Notes under the pieces: model-generated
The model's input: only the letters and a program-made list of their open reading frames with translations
The model's database searches: none
What the model was told of the DNA's origin: nothing
DNA from: Leguminivora glycinivorella
Lineage: Eukaryota; Arthropoda; Insecta; Lepidoptera; Tortricidae
NCBI RefSeq assembly: GCF_023078275.1
Contig: NC_062983.1
Location: 11,773,001 to 11,837,000, forward strand
Direction: 5' to 3'
DNA length: 64,000 bases
Made by a program: the position numbers and the translations under genes
Part shown: one piece after another, positions 1-11,994 of the stretch
Numbering within the stretch: position 1 is the stretch's first letter
Layout: the number at the start of each line of letters is the position of its first letter

Positions 1-82
1 TATCAAGCCGATAAAGTTCGTTTGTCCCTCTCTATCACACCAATACGTCGGAAAGGGACAAACGAACTTTATCGGCTTGATA
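1..82. repeat. Short palindromic element (MITE-like), copy 1
   Basis: The two ends are inverted copies of each other, with arms of about 29 bases containing GATAAAGTTCGTTTGTCCCT, around a short loop. A second copy sits at about 32285-32372 with the same arms and a similar downstream stretch (gaataaggg). The copy lies in an intron of the first P450 and may be cut by the window edge. No coding content. Confidence 0.75.
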
Positions 83-229
83 ATCTAAGTGGACGTTTTT
101 GAATAAGGGGGTAAATAAAGAGCTTACTTTTCCTTTGGCATACGAAAAGTGTGACATGGTAACGCAAGTCATGAGTGAGTCTGAACATGTGTAAGTATAT
201 GCTATCTTTAGTGTCCTCAATCAATTTTT

Positions 230-671
230 AGGGTTCCGTAGTCAACTAGGAACCCTTATAGTTTCGCCATGTCTGTCTGTCCGTCCGTCCGTCCGCGGAT
301 AATCTCAGTAACCGTTAGCACTAGAAAGCTGAAATTTGGTACCAATATGTATATCAATCACGCAAACAAAGTGCAAAAATAAAAAATGGAAACAAATGTT
401 TTATTAGGGTACCCCCTACATGTAAAGTGGGGGCTGATATTTTTTTTCAAACCCCAACGTCTAAGATCGTTTTTTGATAATATTAATATTTTCGGAAATA
501 ATCGCTTCCAAAGGAAAAAAAGTCGTCCCCCCTCTAACTTTTGAACCATATGTTTAAAAAATATGAAAAAAATCACAAAAGTAGAACTTTATAATGACTT
601 TCTAGGAAAATTGTTTTGAACTTAATAGGTTCAGTAGTTTTTGAGAAAAATACGGAAAACTACGGAACCCT
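230..671. repeat. Interspersed repeat with AGGGTTCCGTAG / CTACGGAACCCT ends, copy A
   Basis: This ~440-bp unit starts with AGGGTTCCGTAG and ends with the inverse. It holds a short run of GTCC repeats near its left end. A second copy spans 60139-62466 but is split there by a mariner and by a LINE fragment. It occupies the intron just before the first visible P450 exon. No protein is encoded that I can recognise. Confidence 0.8.
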
Positions 672-742
672 CACTGAGCGTTTTTATCTCTGGTCTGTTT
701 ATTTATGGACCAAATGAAATAGGGTTTTACTTTATTCCACAG

Positions 743-3700
743 ATAGACAGAAAGTTCGATATCCTCGCGGGTTCCAACCCGTTCTTCGTCCGTGACGCGG
801 AGTGGAGGACGGTCCGCAGCCACGCCACGGCTGCCATCACCGTCGCCAAGCTCAAGTGGTACCTGCCGCGCATGGCGGCTGTTGGCGACGAGATGGCCAA
901 GTATGTCGCCAGGAAATGCGACGGTGGAGCTAAGGCGTTGGACGTCAAAGATGTATGTGGCTTTTTGATTAGAACTTGTGGTTTTGTGAGCTGAAACTTA
1001 AGCTTAAAAAAATACATACCTACTTCGTCAGTGCGAATTCGTGCTGGTCCTAAGTAGATGCTTAGCTCCAGTCTTTTATATCAAATGTACATCTCGTTGA
1101 ACGGGTTGAACCTTTTCCTAAAATTAAAAGGGTTGCGACCTGTTGTGTGTCGGGATAATGCTTTCGTTTTGTATGTCTGGCCTAATTAAAATAGTCTTGC
1201 CCGAGTCAAAATGTAGACCTGCGCGCTTCGGTTAATCAATTAACGCTCAATATTTGGCCACATCGATACCTACTCATCTATTTTTTTATGTAATGTGTAA
1301 ATGATAGAACAACTCGAGATTTCGGCTATACTTACAGATATCAACAAAGTTCACCGCTGACATACTCGGAAACGCCATCTGTGGCGTAGTGAACAACTCT
1401 TTCGAGGACCCCGACTCCCTATTCGTTAGGATAACCAGAGAAGTTTGCTTCGCGACCACCGTAAAGGATAATCTTAAGGATGCTCTGCAAACCGCTTGGC
1501 CTAGACTGAGCTGGTTATTCCAGATGAGGTAATGTCACAAACTCTAAGGACAAAATCTACGCTTTAATCTTTATAATCTACCGATTTCTTTTTCCAACAA
1601 TCTTTAAAAAATGTCAAATTCAGAAAACAGTGCTAGGCATTAGGTACACTGCTTTCTTTTATATTTCAAAGGTTCTCTTCTCCGACATCTGAAGAGCAAC
1701 TTCTGTACCTCACCCGTAAGATGATTGAAGAGAGAACAGCAACTGGTGACAAAAGAAACGATCTATACCAAGTTGCAGTTTCCATGAGAGAAAACGACCC
1801 GGAAAAGGGTAAGTTGAACCGCAGTGGATATTATCGGCACCTTAGACAAGGCACTCGAAACCAACTCGAAACTCACGTGACCTCCGGCTGATAGCGACTG
1901 TCAGCGAGTAGTGATTGGCGTTTTTAAAAACACCGTACTGTTTCGTACTATCAAAGAGGATAGAGTATTATAGAGAGTTACTGTCAAAGTACAATGTGTA
2001 ATCACAGTGCATAGACTGCCATCTCTCGACACAAGCTTAAAACTTTTGAACCTCAGTTTTGACAATTTGGCCCATATTGTTAGCTTGATAAGTGTTAAAA
2101 TGTCAAATTTTAATATTAGAGCCATCTAATCGAGCGTTCCCCAAAGGTGTAACGCCATCTAGGCCACCGTACCTTTTTCTCTATGGCTTTGAGGTACGTT
2201 TTTTTCTTAGATTTTATCCGTCTATACGGAGTTATATATGTCTTTGGTACTATGCAGCCCGGCGTATGACACGTAGTATGCCCAGCGGCTTGAACTACAT
2301 GACCCCTAATGACGAAATAATGACCCCTGACCTAAATAGTCAGTAGACTAAAGTTAAGTTTACGCGATATGATTAGATTGACTATTAGGAACCTTAAATG
2401 TACCTCTTGCACATTCCAGTGTTCACCGACCATTACATAAGTAGCCTAGTGTACACAATAATGCTGGACCAGTACGAAACCGGCAGCAATGCAGTTGTTA
2501 ACACGTTATTCGCTGTGAGTCTATTGAATGTTCTATGGCTTGACTGTACTAAAAGTTCTCTCTGGGAGTTCGTTTGTCGGGTACACGCTTAAAATTCTAA
2601 GAAAAAATTGCACCCTGAGTTTGAGACTTGACAGCATGTCGTGATTGTCTTTGTGAGTGTGATGGTTGGCAAATTTAGATTTATTCATCATACGAAGTGT
2701 GATTCTCCTAAAATACTTCGGAAGACGCTAAAAAAGCTATTTTGTGATTGAAAATATTTTGTGACTTGGCTTACAAATTGGCAGCATGTTCTCGAGCTTT
2801 ACGGATTTTATTGAGTAGCTGCCATACAAGGCAAATCATCATCATCATCATCATCATATCAGCCCTTTATCGCCCACTCACTGCTGAGCATACCAAGGCA
2901 AAAGTATTTTATCTTATAATTAAAGTAATTAACAAATCTTTGTTAATATTCATATACCTAGTCATGCCTGATTAACAGCTTAGCTAATTTATATTGCTTA
3001 TTTACACATATTAACGTTTTCCTAAGTCGTCTCATGTATGTGTTACTAGCTTTTGCCCGCGGCTTCGCTCGCATTAGAAAGGGACAAAAAGTAGCCTATG
3101 TCACTCTCCATCCCTTCAACTATCTCCACTTAAAAAATCAAGTCAATTCAACGCTCCGTTTTGCCGTGAAAGACGGACAAACAAACAGACACACACACTT
3201 TTCCATTTATAATATTAGCATGGATTAACATATATTTTCAGCTTGCATGGCATCCTGAAGTTCAAGACAGACTTCGTAAGGAAATTTTTGATTTCAAATC
3301 TCAAGCCAAAGGGGAATACTCATTAGAAGACATAGAGAATTTGAAGTATTTGGAGAAGGTGCTTTCAGGTAAGCAATAAATATATCTCTAATACTTCCCC
3401 TTCTAATTTAAATACCTTCTACAATAAAATACAAACCCCCAAGTGCCTCAAATGATTAAATTGTCGGTTGAAGTACTTTACAGATGGCGACAGCATAGCT
3501 TGGCCTCCTCTTTCTATCCGAAGAATTATTTAAAAACCGTGTGTGATATTTTGGCCTGGATTATCTAGCCCTTTAAACCAAATCTTGGAGGAACGGAACT
3601 TAAGGGGCTGACAACACCCAATTGCGCAAAATTGATGTTACTTGCGCAGACAAACTGTAACTGTTACGCCGTGGCTTGCGTGGGCGACGGTCGCGCGATG

Positions 3701-5148
3701 GTCGCGCGACGGCGATGCGACGCATACCTACGAAATCAAACCTTATCGATATGGAAGTAGACGATGCGATGGCGACGGTCGCGCGACCGTCGCCCACGCA
3801 AGACACGGCGTTAGTTTTAGTAAGGCAAGTAAATTATATGTTATTATTCACTATATTTCAACGAACATAGCCGTACTCGATACACGATTTAATGAAATCG
3901 GCTCGATATAAAAAAATTGCAAGATCGGTCTCGAGTTCGTCATTAATTAAAATTACAATTACAAAAATATACATATCTAAAACACTAACGAAACATATTG
4001 CACAAATAACGCATCTTTCTATTTTATTTTAATATTTTTCAGCACTTTTCGTACCTATTAGCCGCCCTCTTTTAGTGACTTCGCGCTCTCACTTACTCCC
4101 ATACGAATAGACAGTGTACGCTAGCGTTAAGGCCATTGGGTGTTGTCAGCGTCTTAACACAATCACTACCAGACAAAACATGGCGCACTATATCAGAAAC
4201 CGGTCGTATGGTCGTATAACCGCCCGCTTGTATGGCGAGATCATTGCAAATCATTGACAATTGCCAACTTGACAACCCCATTAAAAGCCAGTTACTCTTA
4301 CGCATCTCATAATTTCAGAAACTTTACGAATGTGCTGCCCCGTCCCTGTGATATCTCGGGAATGCACCAACGACTGTATCATCACTCTCCCCACGGGGAA
4401 ACCCTTGAAAATATCCAAAGGAACCCAGGTCATTGTACCCAATCAGGCTATACACATGGACTCTACATATTATCCGGATCCTGAGAAGTTCGACCCGGAA
4501 CGGTTTACAGAGGAGGAGATAGCTAAGAGGCCTAAGTACACGTACTTGCCTTTTGGCGAAGGACCGAAGCGTTGCTTGGGTAGGTGACTTTAAAAAACTT
4601 CAGCAGGCCCATTTAATCCTTCCTTCTGTTAAACGATGGCGATAACAAATGACGGTGACATGATAACAAACACAATATGTACCACAGTTGTAGATTTTTG
4701 ACTCCCGTAGAAAAGTTTTGTTCGGAAAGAAAAGAACCAACCAATACTCTCTACGCCTCTCCTATTTCCGCACAAGGCGCTGCTAAGACAGTTGCAAATC
4801 GGTCAGGCTTTGTATCGTATTGAAGCTATCTCTGTCTCTATTGCTCTTTCGTATTCGTGAGACAGAGCCTGTTGCTTTCGCTCGCCATTGTGACTTTGAC
4901 TAAATCGGCAGGTATGCTAATACTTTTGAAGATCCATTTCACACTAGTAATTGATAATTTTCTCACCAGCTCCCCGGCTTGGCGCGTTGCAGGTGAAAGT
5001 TGCTATCATAAGCTTGTTGGACCGCTTCAAGATACGACCGGCCGGGAAGCGCTTCCCTTTGGCCTGCGAGCCCGGCGTCTTCCTCATCAGCACTCCTGTG
5101 AGCGGCACAGAACTGCACTTCGAACCTATTGATCTTGGAAAATCTTAA
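743..5148 (+). CDS. Cytochrome P450, CYP3-clan-like, 3' part (gene 1 of a tandem pair)
   Basis: Heme-thiolate mono-oxygenase expected at the ER membrane. Seven exons read in phase: 743-952, 1338-1528, 1672-1808, 2420-2514, 3242-3368, 4319-4579 and 4970-5148, giving 399 residues plus stop. By comparison with the paralogue at 6002-11994, the first two exons (membrane anchor and next segment) lie left of the window. Visible motifs are the C-helix WRTVR, the K-helix ETLR, the PERF motif and the heme loop FGEGPKRC. Two things are odd. The I-helix reads LDQYETGS where AGxxT is usual. The codon after Cys-Leu is split by a phase-1 intron and reads Ala, not the usual Gly. Many introns argue against the few-exon CYP6B/CYP6AE and intronless CYP9 genes of moths. 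I do not assign a CYP family number. Function and substrate are unknown. Confidence 0.93.
1950..2255 (+). repeat. Interspersed ~300-bp repeat, copy 1 (intron of P450 gene 1)
   Basis: The unit begins near ATCAAAGAGGATAGAGTATT and ends near TATGTCTTTGGTAC. The same unit occurs at 27812-28110 on this strand. It also occurs inverted at about 28373-28645 plus 30690-30725, where a gag-bearing element has split it. Non-coding. Confidence 0.75.
2830..2895 (-). repeat. ATC microsatellite with LINE/SINE-like tail
   Basis: Seven or so ATC units (about 2837-2858) are followed by a sequence mentioning CGCCCACTCACTGCTGAGCA. This is the pattern of retroelement 3' tails in moths read on the minus strand. 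Small and degraded. Confidence 0.4.
3045..3228. repeat. Interspersed 'TTTTGCCCGCGGCTTCGCTC' repeat, copy 1
   Basis: This ~180-bp unit lies just before P450 exon 3242-3368. Related copies are at 57480-57722 (inverted) and, truncated, at 62843-62938. It ends in a CAGACACACACAC-rich tail. Such units are very common in lepidopteran genomes. No coding capacity. Confidence 0.75.
3606..4152. repeat. TIR element with an internal GC-rich palindrome
   Basis: GGCTGACAACACCCAATTG near 3606 is matched by CATTGGGTGTTGTCAGC near 4136-4152 in inverse orientation, suggesting a ~550-bp TIR element in the P450 intron. Inside it, 3667-3809 is a separate hairpin whose arms carry GACGGTCGCGCGAC and GTCGCGCGACCGTC, so one short element seems to have entered another. 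Confidence 0.6.
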
Positions 5149-6001
5149 CGGAACGTGTTTATGTAGATTATACGAGATAGAAATATTAGAAATACAGTTC
5201 GTTTAGAGACAAGAATAATGTTTGATTCTACCTATTTTGTTGTGTACCTACGTAAGTAGCTGGCATCTAGATCTACAGCATCAACGTTGTACTAAGATTG
5301 GCAAACTATACTCATTTGGCGGACTAATACGGAAGAGCTTTGGATATAGATAACTACGATACGCTACTGAGCGTACTGATGTGCCGACGGAAAATTTCCA
5401 AAATTCTGAAATTTTTATATAGGAAACCTTCGGAAACTTTCCATACTTTGTATGGACGGAAACTTAATTTCCATTTCACAAATTTAAATTCCCTTTATTT
5501 TTCGTGAGTATCGTGAATTTTTCAAGAAATTTTAGATTTTTTTGGAAAGTTTCCGCAACTTGGACTGCCGTCACTAACTGAGCGTCAATGATTGTAGGTA
5601 GGTGTACTCTTGGCTGCAGGTCCTTCTAGATAGTGTTATAGGTATTTTATATAAAACCTATTTGCTAGTAGTGTCAGAATTAGTTACACACGAATCCACC
5701 ATGTCATGTAGATTCGTAGATCCCTTCTGCTTTATCTTTCATTGTTACTTAGTAAACAAGTAAGTAACGTAGATGTGGAAATAAGTTGATAAGCTGAGAC
5801 TAAAGGTAGGTAGGTACTATTATTATCATTGTATTAACATTTTAATGCACATACATGTAAAGTAGGCGCTTATAAAACATAGATTAATGTGTCATTCGGC
5901 TCTAGTCTTAATAGTAAAACACATTTACATACGCATTCCTTCATTTGTTTCTGCTACGTTTAATACAATCGCATAAGCGTATAAACAAGTGACTGACAAA
6001 C
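5149..6001. other. Intergenic gap between the two P450 genes
   Basis: About 850 bp, AT-rich. It should hold the 3' end of gene 1 and the promoter of gene 2. No ORF, no clear TATA box or polyadenylation signal that I would defend, and no recognisable mobile element. The short distance fits a tandem gene duplication. Confidence 0.6.
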
Positions 6002-9000
6002 ATGTGGTTGATAATTGTACTCTGTTTAATATTAATTTTATTATACTTTAATAAAAGTAGATCTTCTGATTATTGGACGAAGCAAAAGGTTTCGGTGGCG
6101 TCCGGACGGGAGTGGTTCTTTGGACATTACAAGCAGGTGTTTTTGGTGAAGAAACATATAGCGCATCTTTATGCAGAGCTTTATAAGTAAGTGCATACCT
6201 ACATCCTACATGTCTTTATGTCAATGAGTTACCGTAGGAACCTATAGTCACATCTCGGACACTGGCGATCAATTATATGAAAGAGGCGTGTTCCTAGCAC
6301 ACAGTCTAAGCTCGGTGAGACAGGTCGATTGTTCGCGTTGTTGACAGGCGGTAACTGTGAGGTAAGTGGAGTGGCTATACTGTACGATAGTACTCTTTAT
6401 TGTACTTTGCTATAGTACTTGTGGCGATGTAGTTACCTATAAAGTATAAACTTTAAACCACTTGTACTTGCGTGTATTAGTAAGTACCTACTAAGTATCC
6501 TATATTTAGCATATTTATATACTTTTTATCTCTTTTCATCAATTTTAGAGAGTTCCCAGAAGCTCCAGTGGTGGGATACTATCACTTGAACCAGCCTGCC
6601 CTAGTGGTTCGAGATCCTGAAACCATACGGACTATCCTTACCACCGATTTCGCCAACTATGCCAACAACGGTTACCCGGTAAGACTACGTTTTGATACCC
6701 TCAATAAAGACAAATCTTGTGATTCGAGATCTATAATCCGGTTCGAAGGACCACCTGGATTTATTTTGTTGAAGACACATACTACAGAATAAAAAATAAA
6801 TAAGTATCAAATAAGTGCGTCTTCATATTATCCGGTCATTTAGGCTTAAATATATGGGATATCAGTCTTACATCCGATATCGGATCGCAAAATGTGAAAA
6901 CGCACTAAGGATTTAAGGAAGCACTGTACATGAATATTTAATCTTTTCCGCACAAAGCGCATGCATTATTTTTAAAAAGAAATTGTCTATAATTTTCAAT
7001 CTAACAGGTGGACAAAAATCACGACGTCATAGCAGGTTGGAACCCTTTCTTCACAAAAGGAGAGGACTGGAAGATGTCCCGGAACCATGCGACGCCGGCG
7101 CTCAGTACCTCCAAACTGAAGGGGTATTTGCCCAGCATTGTCAAAGTCGGAGACGAAATGGTCAAGTATTTGAGAAATCTTCAAACGGCAGACATGGATC
7201 TGAAAGATGTAAGCTTTATCTACTTATTTGACTATGAGTAGTAGTCAAGCACCAACAATAAGTGTTGCTGGGTACTAGGTACTTATATGCAAATCGATCC
7301 CTTAAGTCCGTCTTTCCACCACAGCAGTCAACCTGCAGGTTCAGTTCAGGTGATCTGTGATACTTGAATTTGACTTGATTGGTCCGGTTTCCTCACGAAT
7401 TTTCCCTGCATTCTGATGATGTTAAATATTTTCTGGCCAGATAACAACAATGTTTACGACAGACGTGATGGCAAACGCAATATGCGGTATAGAGAACAAC
7501 ACTTTCGAAGACCGGAGCTCTTTCTTCGCCACCATCACTGGAGAGATCACGCGCCAACTCGATCACACGGTTTGGGGTAACGTGAAAGATCTAGCAGCGT
7601 CTGTTGTACCTGGGCTTAGTAGACTAATGAAGCTACGGTAAGTTTGCTGAGGTTATAAAAAGAGAATAAAGCCTCCGCCGCACGTAAAGCGTTTTGATAG
7701 CGTATAGCGTTAGCGGAGCGCAATGATAGCGGTGCGCCGGACGAACGCTGGCGGAACGCTCGCAATCCGCGCTCGTTGTTGTTCGCTGAGCGCAACGCCA
7801 GCGTTTGTCCGACGCACCGCTATCAATGCGCTCTATTGCGCTCCGCTAACGCTCCGCCTACGCTCTAAAAACGCGCATGTGTGGCCGAGCTTTAAACTTA
7901 CTTGGGTAGACTCCTAGGTTGTTACAAGTTTACGACCCAAATCTACCTACTTACCCGTAAAATTTTGTTCCTAATACCGGTGAGTAAGGTTGCGTTGCGT
8001 TTGTCACAGCTCAACGAGTGTGAAGTATTCGGCAACGCGCATGTAACTCCCCTGGAGTTGCAGGCGTACATAATAGGACACATGGCGGCTTACAATCAGG
8101 TGGGACGTATTCTTGCTCTGACCCAATCCGACCGACCATGCACTGACGACGTATATAGTAATGTTAATGTTACTCCGCACTGAGTTGTTATAAATAAACA
8201 TATAACATGGTGTGCTGTTTTTTCAGTGTTCAATTTTATTCAGTACATGGGATTTTCAGGTTCACTACGAAGAAGCTAGAGAATCTTCTTGTATCTTTAA
8301 CTCGTCAAATCATAAAGGACCGCACAGTTACTGGCAATAAACGCAATGACATTTATCAAGTCATGATGGCTTTCCGGGATGGGGACGTTGAAGGAGGTAA
8401 AGTATTTGACATCTTCGAGTAAAATATATCACATTATAGCTTACCTTAAGCATGAACTTCGTTCTTAACTTTATACAGATAACATGTTAGAGCACCGTTA
8501 TGATTAAGTGACAAGGTGATACCTTTTGCTTAAGAAAGTCACATGTGATCCACTTCATGTCAACTATTAATTTAATATCAAGAAGATAAACACAATTTTA
8601 GTTGTGTCCGGTTCGAAGGACCAAGTTGACCAACACGGCGTGGTCTTTTATTTCCAGTGTTCACGGATGAGTATATCACCAGCCAAGTGTTCACGATTCT
8701 ACTAGACTTGTTTGAGACATCGAGCAATGCCCTCATGATAACCTTATTTACTGTAAGTAGCCTTGGTTAGGTTTAGTAGATGATTTATACAGTATTTGTA
8801 TAGGACAATCTTCATACTAAGAATCGTACCTCAATTTTTTTTGCGCCACCTATTAAATACTATCATTAACTACACTAATTTATTTTTATCAAAATGTGTA
8901 CTGACGTGATATCATGATATTATAATATAGAAATATGTCATTTGTCCTTGAAAAAAATAAAAACAAGCAAAAAATATTTGGGGAAAATATGATTTTTGCC

Positions 9001-11994
9001 ACTTCCAGGCTGCCAAACAGCGCCATCTAGTTTTATACCTAAAAGGCCCATACAATTCAGGGGTACGCTTTTTTGTATGGGCTTTGTCAGTCGCGGTATA
9101 AGTATATGTGTCGCAGTAAGATAGATAAAGCCGTTGTATAGTTATAACCCTAGGGATATAATTATATGTCGTAACATAGTTAAACGAAAGCGATTAATTG
9201 CTATCTTACTAGAAATATAACTATAATACGTTACTAGTTTAGTCATATAGTTATATGACTGGATTCAGTTTAGTGAAATGATTGTAGGCAGGAGTGCGGC
9301 GGTGCGGCGGAGGTATAGTTATAACCCTAGGGATATAATTATATGCCGTAACATAGCTAAACGAAAGCGATTCCTTACCATCTTACTAGGAATATAATTA
9401 TAATACGTTACTAGTTTAGTTATATAATTATATCACTGGATTAAACTTAGTCTAGGGATATAATTATAATACGTCTCTAGTTAAGTAATATAGTTATATT
9501 ACAGGATTAAGTTCAGTAGTATAATTGTAGCAGTGTAGTGCTGCAAATTGCACTATTTGCGATAAATATCATGTTTATCTTGTCAGATTAAATTAAAACT
9601 GCCATCGCACAAATCCAAATGCAGATACAATTTAAAAAATGAATAAATCGGATATTTTGAAAGAACCGGGAGCACCGGTTCCTAAATTTTTGTCCCGGTT
9701 CTTTCGCCACCATAAAATTACCGGGATTTCCCGGGAAATCAAGAACTGGGAAATACCGGGAGCATGCCCTAACTGTTACGTTTTAAACAATATAGCTTGG
9801 ATTCGTTTGTTTAGTAACCAAACCTTGTGTACTATGTTCGATACAAAATAAACTTTGTTCTAACGTCAGTGACGGTGTTGTTATTCCAAATCGTCCCGCT
9901 ATACGTATTATAAAACACTGATTTAAACTTTCACGATTTTTACACATATTTAAAATTACAAACGGGACTTAATACATAGTATAATACGCGATTAAATCCC
10001 GTTTGCAATTTTAAATACCGTATTGTAATTATATTCCTAGTAAGATGGTAATCGCTTTTGTTTAACTATGTTACGGCATATAATTATATCCCTAGGGTTA
10101 TAACTATACCTCCGCCGCACCGCCGCACTCCTGCCTACAATCATTTCCCTAAACTGAATCCAGTCATATAACTATATGACTAAACTAGTAACGTATTATA
10201 GTTATATTCCTAGTAAGATAGCAATTAATCGCTTTCGTTTAACTATGTTACGACGTATAATTATATTCCGAGGGTTATAACTATATAACGGCTTTATCTA
10301 TCTTACTGCGACATATGTATTGTTCTTGCTAGTACCTACCAAAGATAAAGAACGCTTATGGTGCGACGTCGACTCTGTCCATCTTTCACGCAGCGTTGCT
10401 AAATATCTTGTTGATGTAGGTATGATTGCATTAAGCGACTCACAGTTCTATAATTAGTTTATTTTAAACAAGCACCCGAAGTAATCAACAAATTTTCTAC
10501 TTAGCTCGCGTGGCATCCAGAACATCAAAACAAACTACGCTACGAGATTTTAGACCTAAAATTGAAGACTAAAGGAGAATACACACTGGAGGATGTCGAG
10601 CAATTTAAATATTTGGATATGGTTTTGAATGGTACTGTATATTATGTAAAATGAATTCCTTGAATTATCACCTATCCTTTATGAATCATTTATTATTTCT
10701 TTTTTTCAGAATCTCTACGTCTCTACTTGCCTATATCTGTGTTATCCCGGGAGTGTACTAGAGACTGCACCTTGGCTATCCCAGGACGAGACCCTATTCG
10801 AATAAACGAAGGCACTCCAGTGATAATACCAATCGGTAGCATCCAAGTTGACCCCAAATATTATCCAGAACCGACAAATTCAACCCGGAACGGTTTTCTG
10901 AAGAAGAAATCGCTAACAGGCCGAAGTTTACCTTTATGCCGTTTGGAGAGGGACCTAAAAAATGTTTAGGTACGGTGTCAATGCCCATGAACTTTTTGAG
11001 TTCTACCGGGGCCGGCAGCTAAAAAGCGACTCGTCAGTATAGACCCGAGTGCCCGACTTTCGTAGGAAAAGTTGCACGCTCGTGTGCGCACTATTAGGCC
11101 ATGGTGCGACGACGCCGGCATGCCCGTCAAACAATTGCGTCTCCTCAGTACATTTTGTATAGGAAGGACGTAAGGCGCGCCGCCAAGCGGCGCGGCGCGC
11201 GCCCCGCCGCCGCCACGCCACCTCGCGTCTTACGTGTCGATGCTGCATAGGGCTGTACACACGCTCGCCCGCCCCGCCGAATGCTCCTTTCCGAGCGTCC
11301 ACTCAGGCCTTTCGGCCCGGCCACGACTTGATCTAAGCGCGACAGCGGTGAGCGTTATCCATAGGTACGTACGAATGAAAAGTCCCATCGCTGTGTCTCG
11401 CTCTAATGTATGTATATTGTATGACGCTGTCACGCTTAGGCCGATAGTCCACTATCATATGTTTATCATAGAAATATGATCATAGGTCTGTATGCCTCCC
11501 TTTTTCTCCAATGTGAAGAAAGAGGACGGCACGTTGCTTATGATCATATTTCTATGACAAATATATGATAGTGGACTACCGGCCTTAGACCAATGTCGTG
11601 GCCGGGCCGCTAGGCTCCCCACAGACAGTCTTAAAAATTCATAATCTTAAAAAAAACTTGTATGCAATCTGACAGTTCAAACTGACACTGACAAGACCAA
11701 TGTCGTGGCCGGGCCGTTACACTCAGGTATTAGATACATTCGAGGCACAATTAATTCTGTTAATTTAGGTAACTCTTCACTGAGACGACAACAATGTATT
11801 ATGCACATCTATTTCTGTTTACAGGTATGCGCCTCGCCACTCTCCAGGTGAAGGTGGCCATAATGAGCATCCTGGAGCACTTCACACTGAAGCCGAGCGC
11901 CAGAACTACCTACCCCCTGGACATCGATCCGAGAACTTTCCTCTTCAGCCGCCCGACGAAAGGGGCGTGGGTTCATTTTGAAGGAATAAAATAA
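6002..11994 (+). CDS. Cytochrome P450, CYP3-clan-like (gene 2 of a tandem pair), with one frameshift
   Basis: Nine exons: 6002-6186, 6549-6678, 7008-7208, 7441-7637, 8260-8396, 8658-8752, 10505-10631, 10710-10969 and 11825-11994. The product is about 500 residues, normal for a microsomal P450. The start codon opens an N-terminal membrane anchor (WLIIVLCLILILLYF). Further landmarks are WKMSR (C-helix), ESLR (K-helix), a PERF-type motif, and FGEGPKKCLG (heme Cys). The I-helix reads LDLFETSS. Exon lengths and phases match gene 1, so the two are tandem duplicates. The exon lengths sum to one base short of a whole number of codons: a base is missing after 10872, and the reading frame must change there to reach the heme loop. 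This is either an assembly error or a real lesion. Exon 7 is preceded by a 1.75-kb intron filled by repeats. Confidence 0.92.
6245..6420 (+). repeat. Interspersed repeat, copy 1 of 3
   Basis: Lies in intron 1 of P450 gene 2. It shares blocks such as ACAGGCGGTAA and GTACTCTTTATT with 22955-23190 (same strand, longer) and with 19983-20105 (inverted). The copies diverge by substitutions and internal deletions. Non-coding. Confidence 0.65.
7672..7885. repeat. GC-rich palindromic MITE in P450 intron 4
   Basis: Left arm contains GCGTTAGCGGAGCGCAATG and right arm its inverse, over roughly 90 bases each side. The ~210-bp unit is far richer in CpG than the flanking intron, which marks it as inserted. 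No ORF of meaning. Confidence 0.7.
8800..9090 (+). repeat. Interspersed ~290-bp repeat, copy 1 (P450 intron 6)
   Basis: Runs from about CTTCATACTAAGAATCGTAC to GGCTTTGTCAG. The same unit is found inverted at about 43872-44165, including CAGCGCCATCTAG and GGGTACGCTTTTTTGTATGG. The two copies have clear point differences. It abuts the foldback element that begins near 9103. Confidence 0.8.
9103..10319. repeat. 1.2-kb foldback element in P450 intron 6
   Basis: Left block 9103-9440 and right block 10019-10319 are long inverted repeats. They share TATAACCCTAGGGATATAAT, a GCGGCGGTGCGGCGGAG stretch, and outer ends reading TCGCAGTAAGATAGATAAAG. The left block repeats part of itself a second time at 9313-9480. 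The centre holds CCGGGA-rich palindromic sequence (about 9650-9765) and a hairpin at 9950-10013 containing ACGGGACTTAAT and its inverse. No transposase is visible, so it is a non-autonomous foldback. Spliced out with intron 6. Confidence 0.85.
11050..11345. other. CpG-rich island inside P450 intron 8
   Basis: A sharply GC-rich stretch (for example GGCGCGGCGCGCGCC near 11190) within AT-rich intron. The sequence ACCAATGTCGTGGCCGGGCCG occurs twice nearby, starting near 11590 and 11699, and an inverse relative (GGCCCGGCCACGA) lies at 11316, so the area is a mosaic of inserted repeat pieces. No host ORF is supported. Confidence 0.4.
11438..11587. repeat. Palindromic MITE, ~150 bp
   Basis: Inverted arms of about 48 bases with ATAGTCCACTATCATATG and ATCATAGAAATATGATCATA on the left, and their inverse on the right (GGACTACCGGCC end). 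It lies in the last intron of P450 gene 2. Confidence 0.75.

Noticed and set aside
5390..5570. GGAAA/TTTCC-rich stretch between the P450 genes
   Set aside because: It looks like simple, degenerate sequence. No inverted ends or coding signal could be defended.
9639..9851. 70-codon frame in the P450 intron
   Set aside because: It lies in the CCGGGA-rich centre of the foldback and has no recognisable domain.
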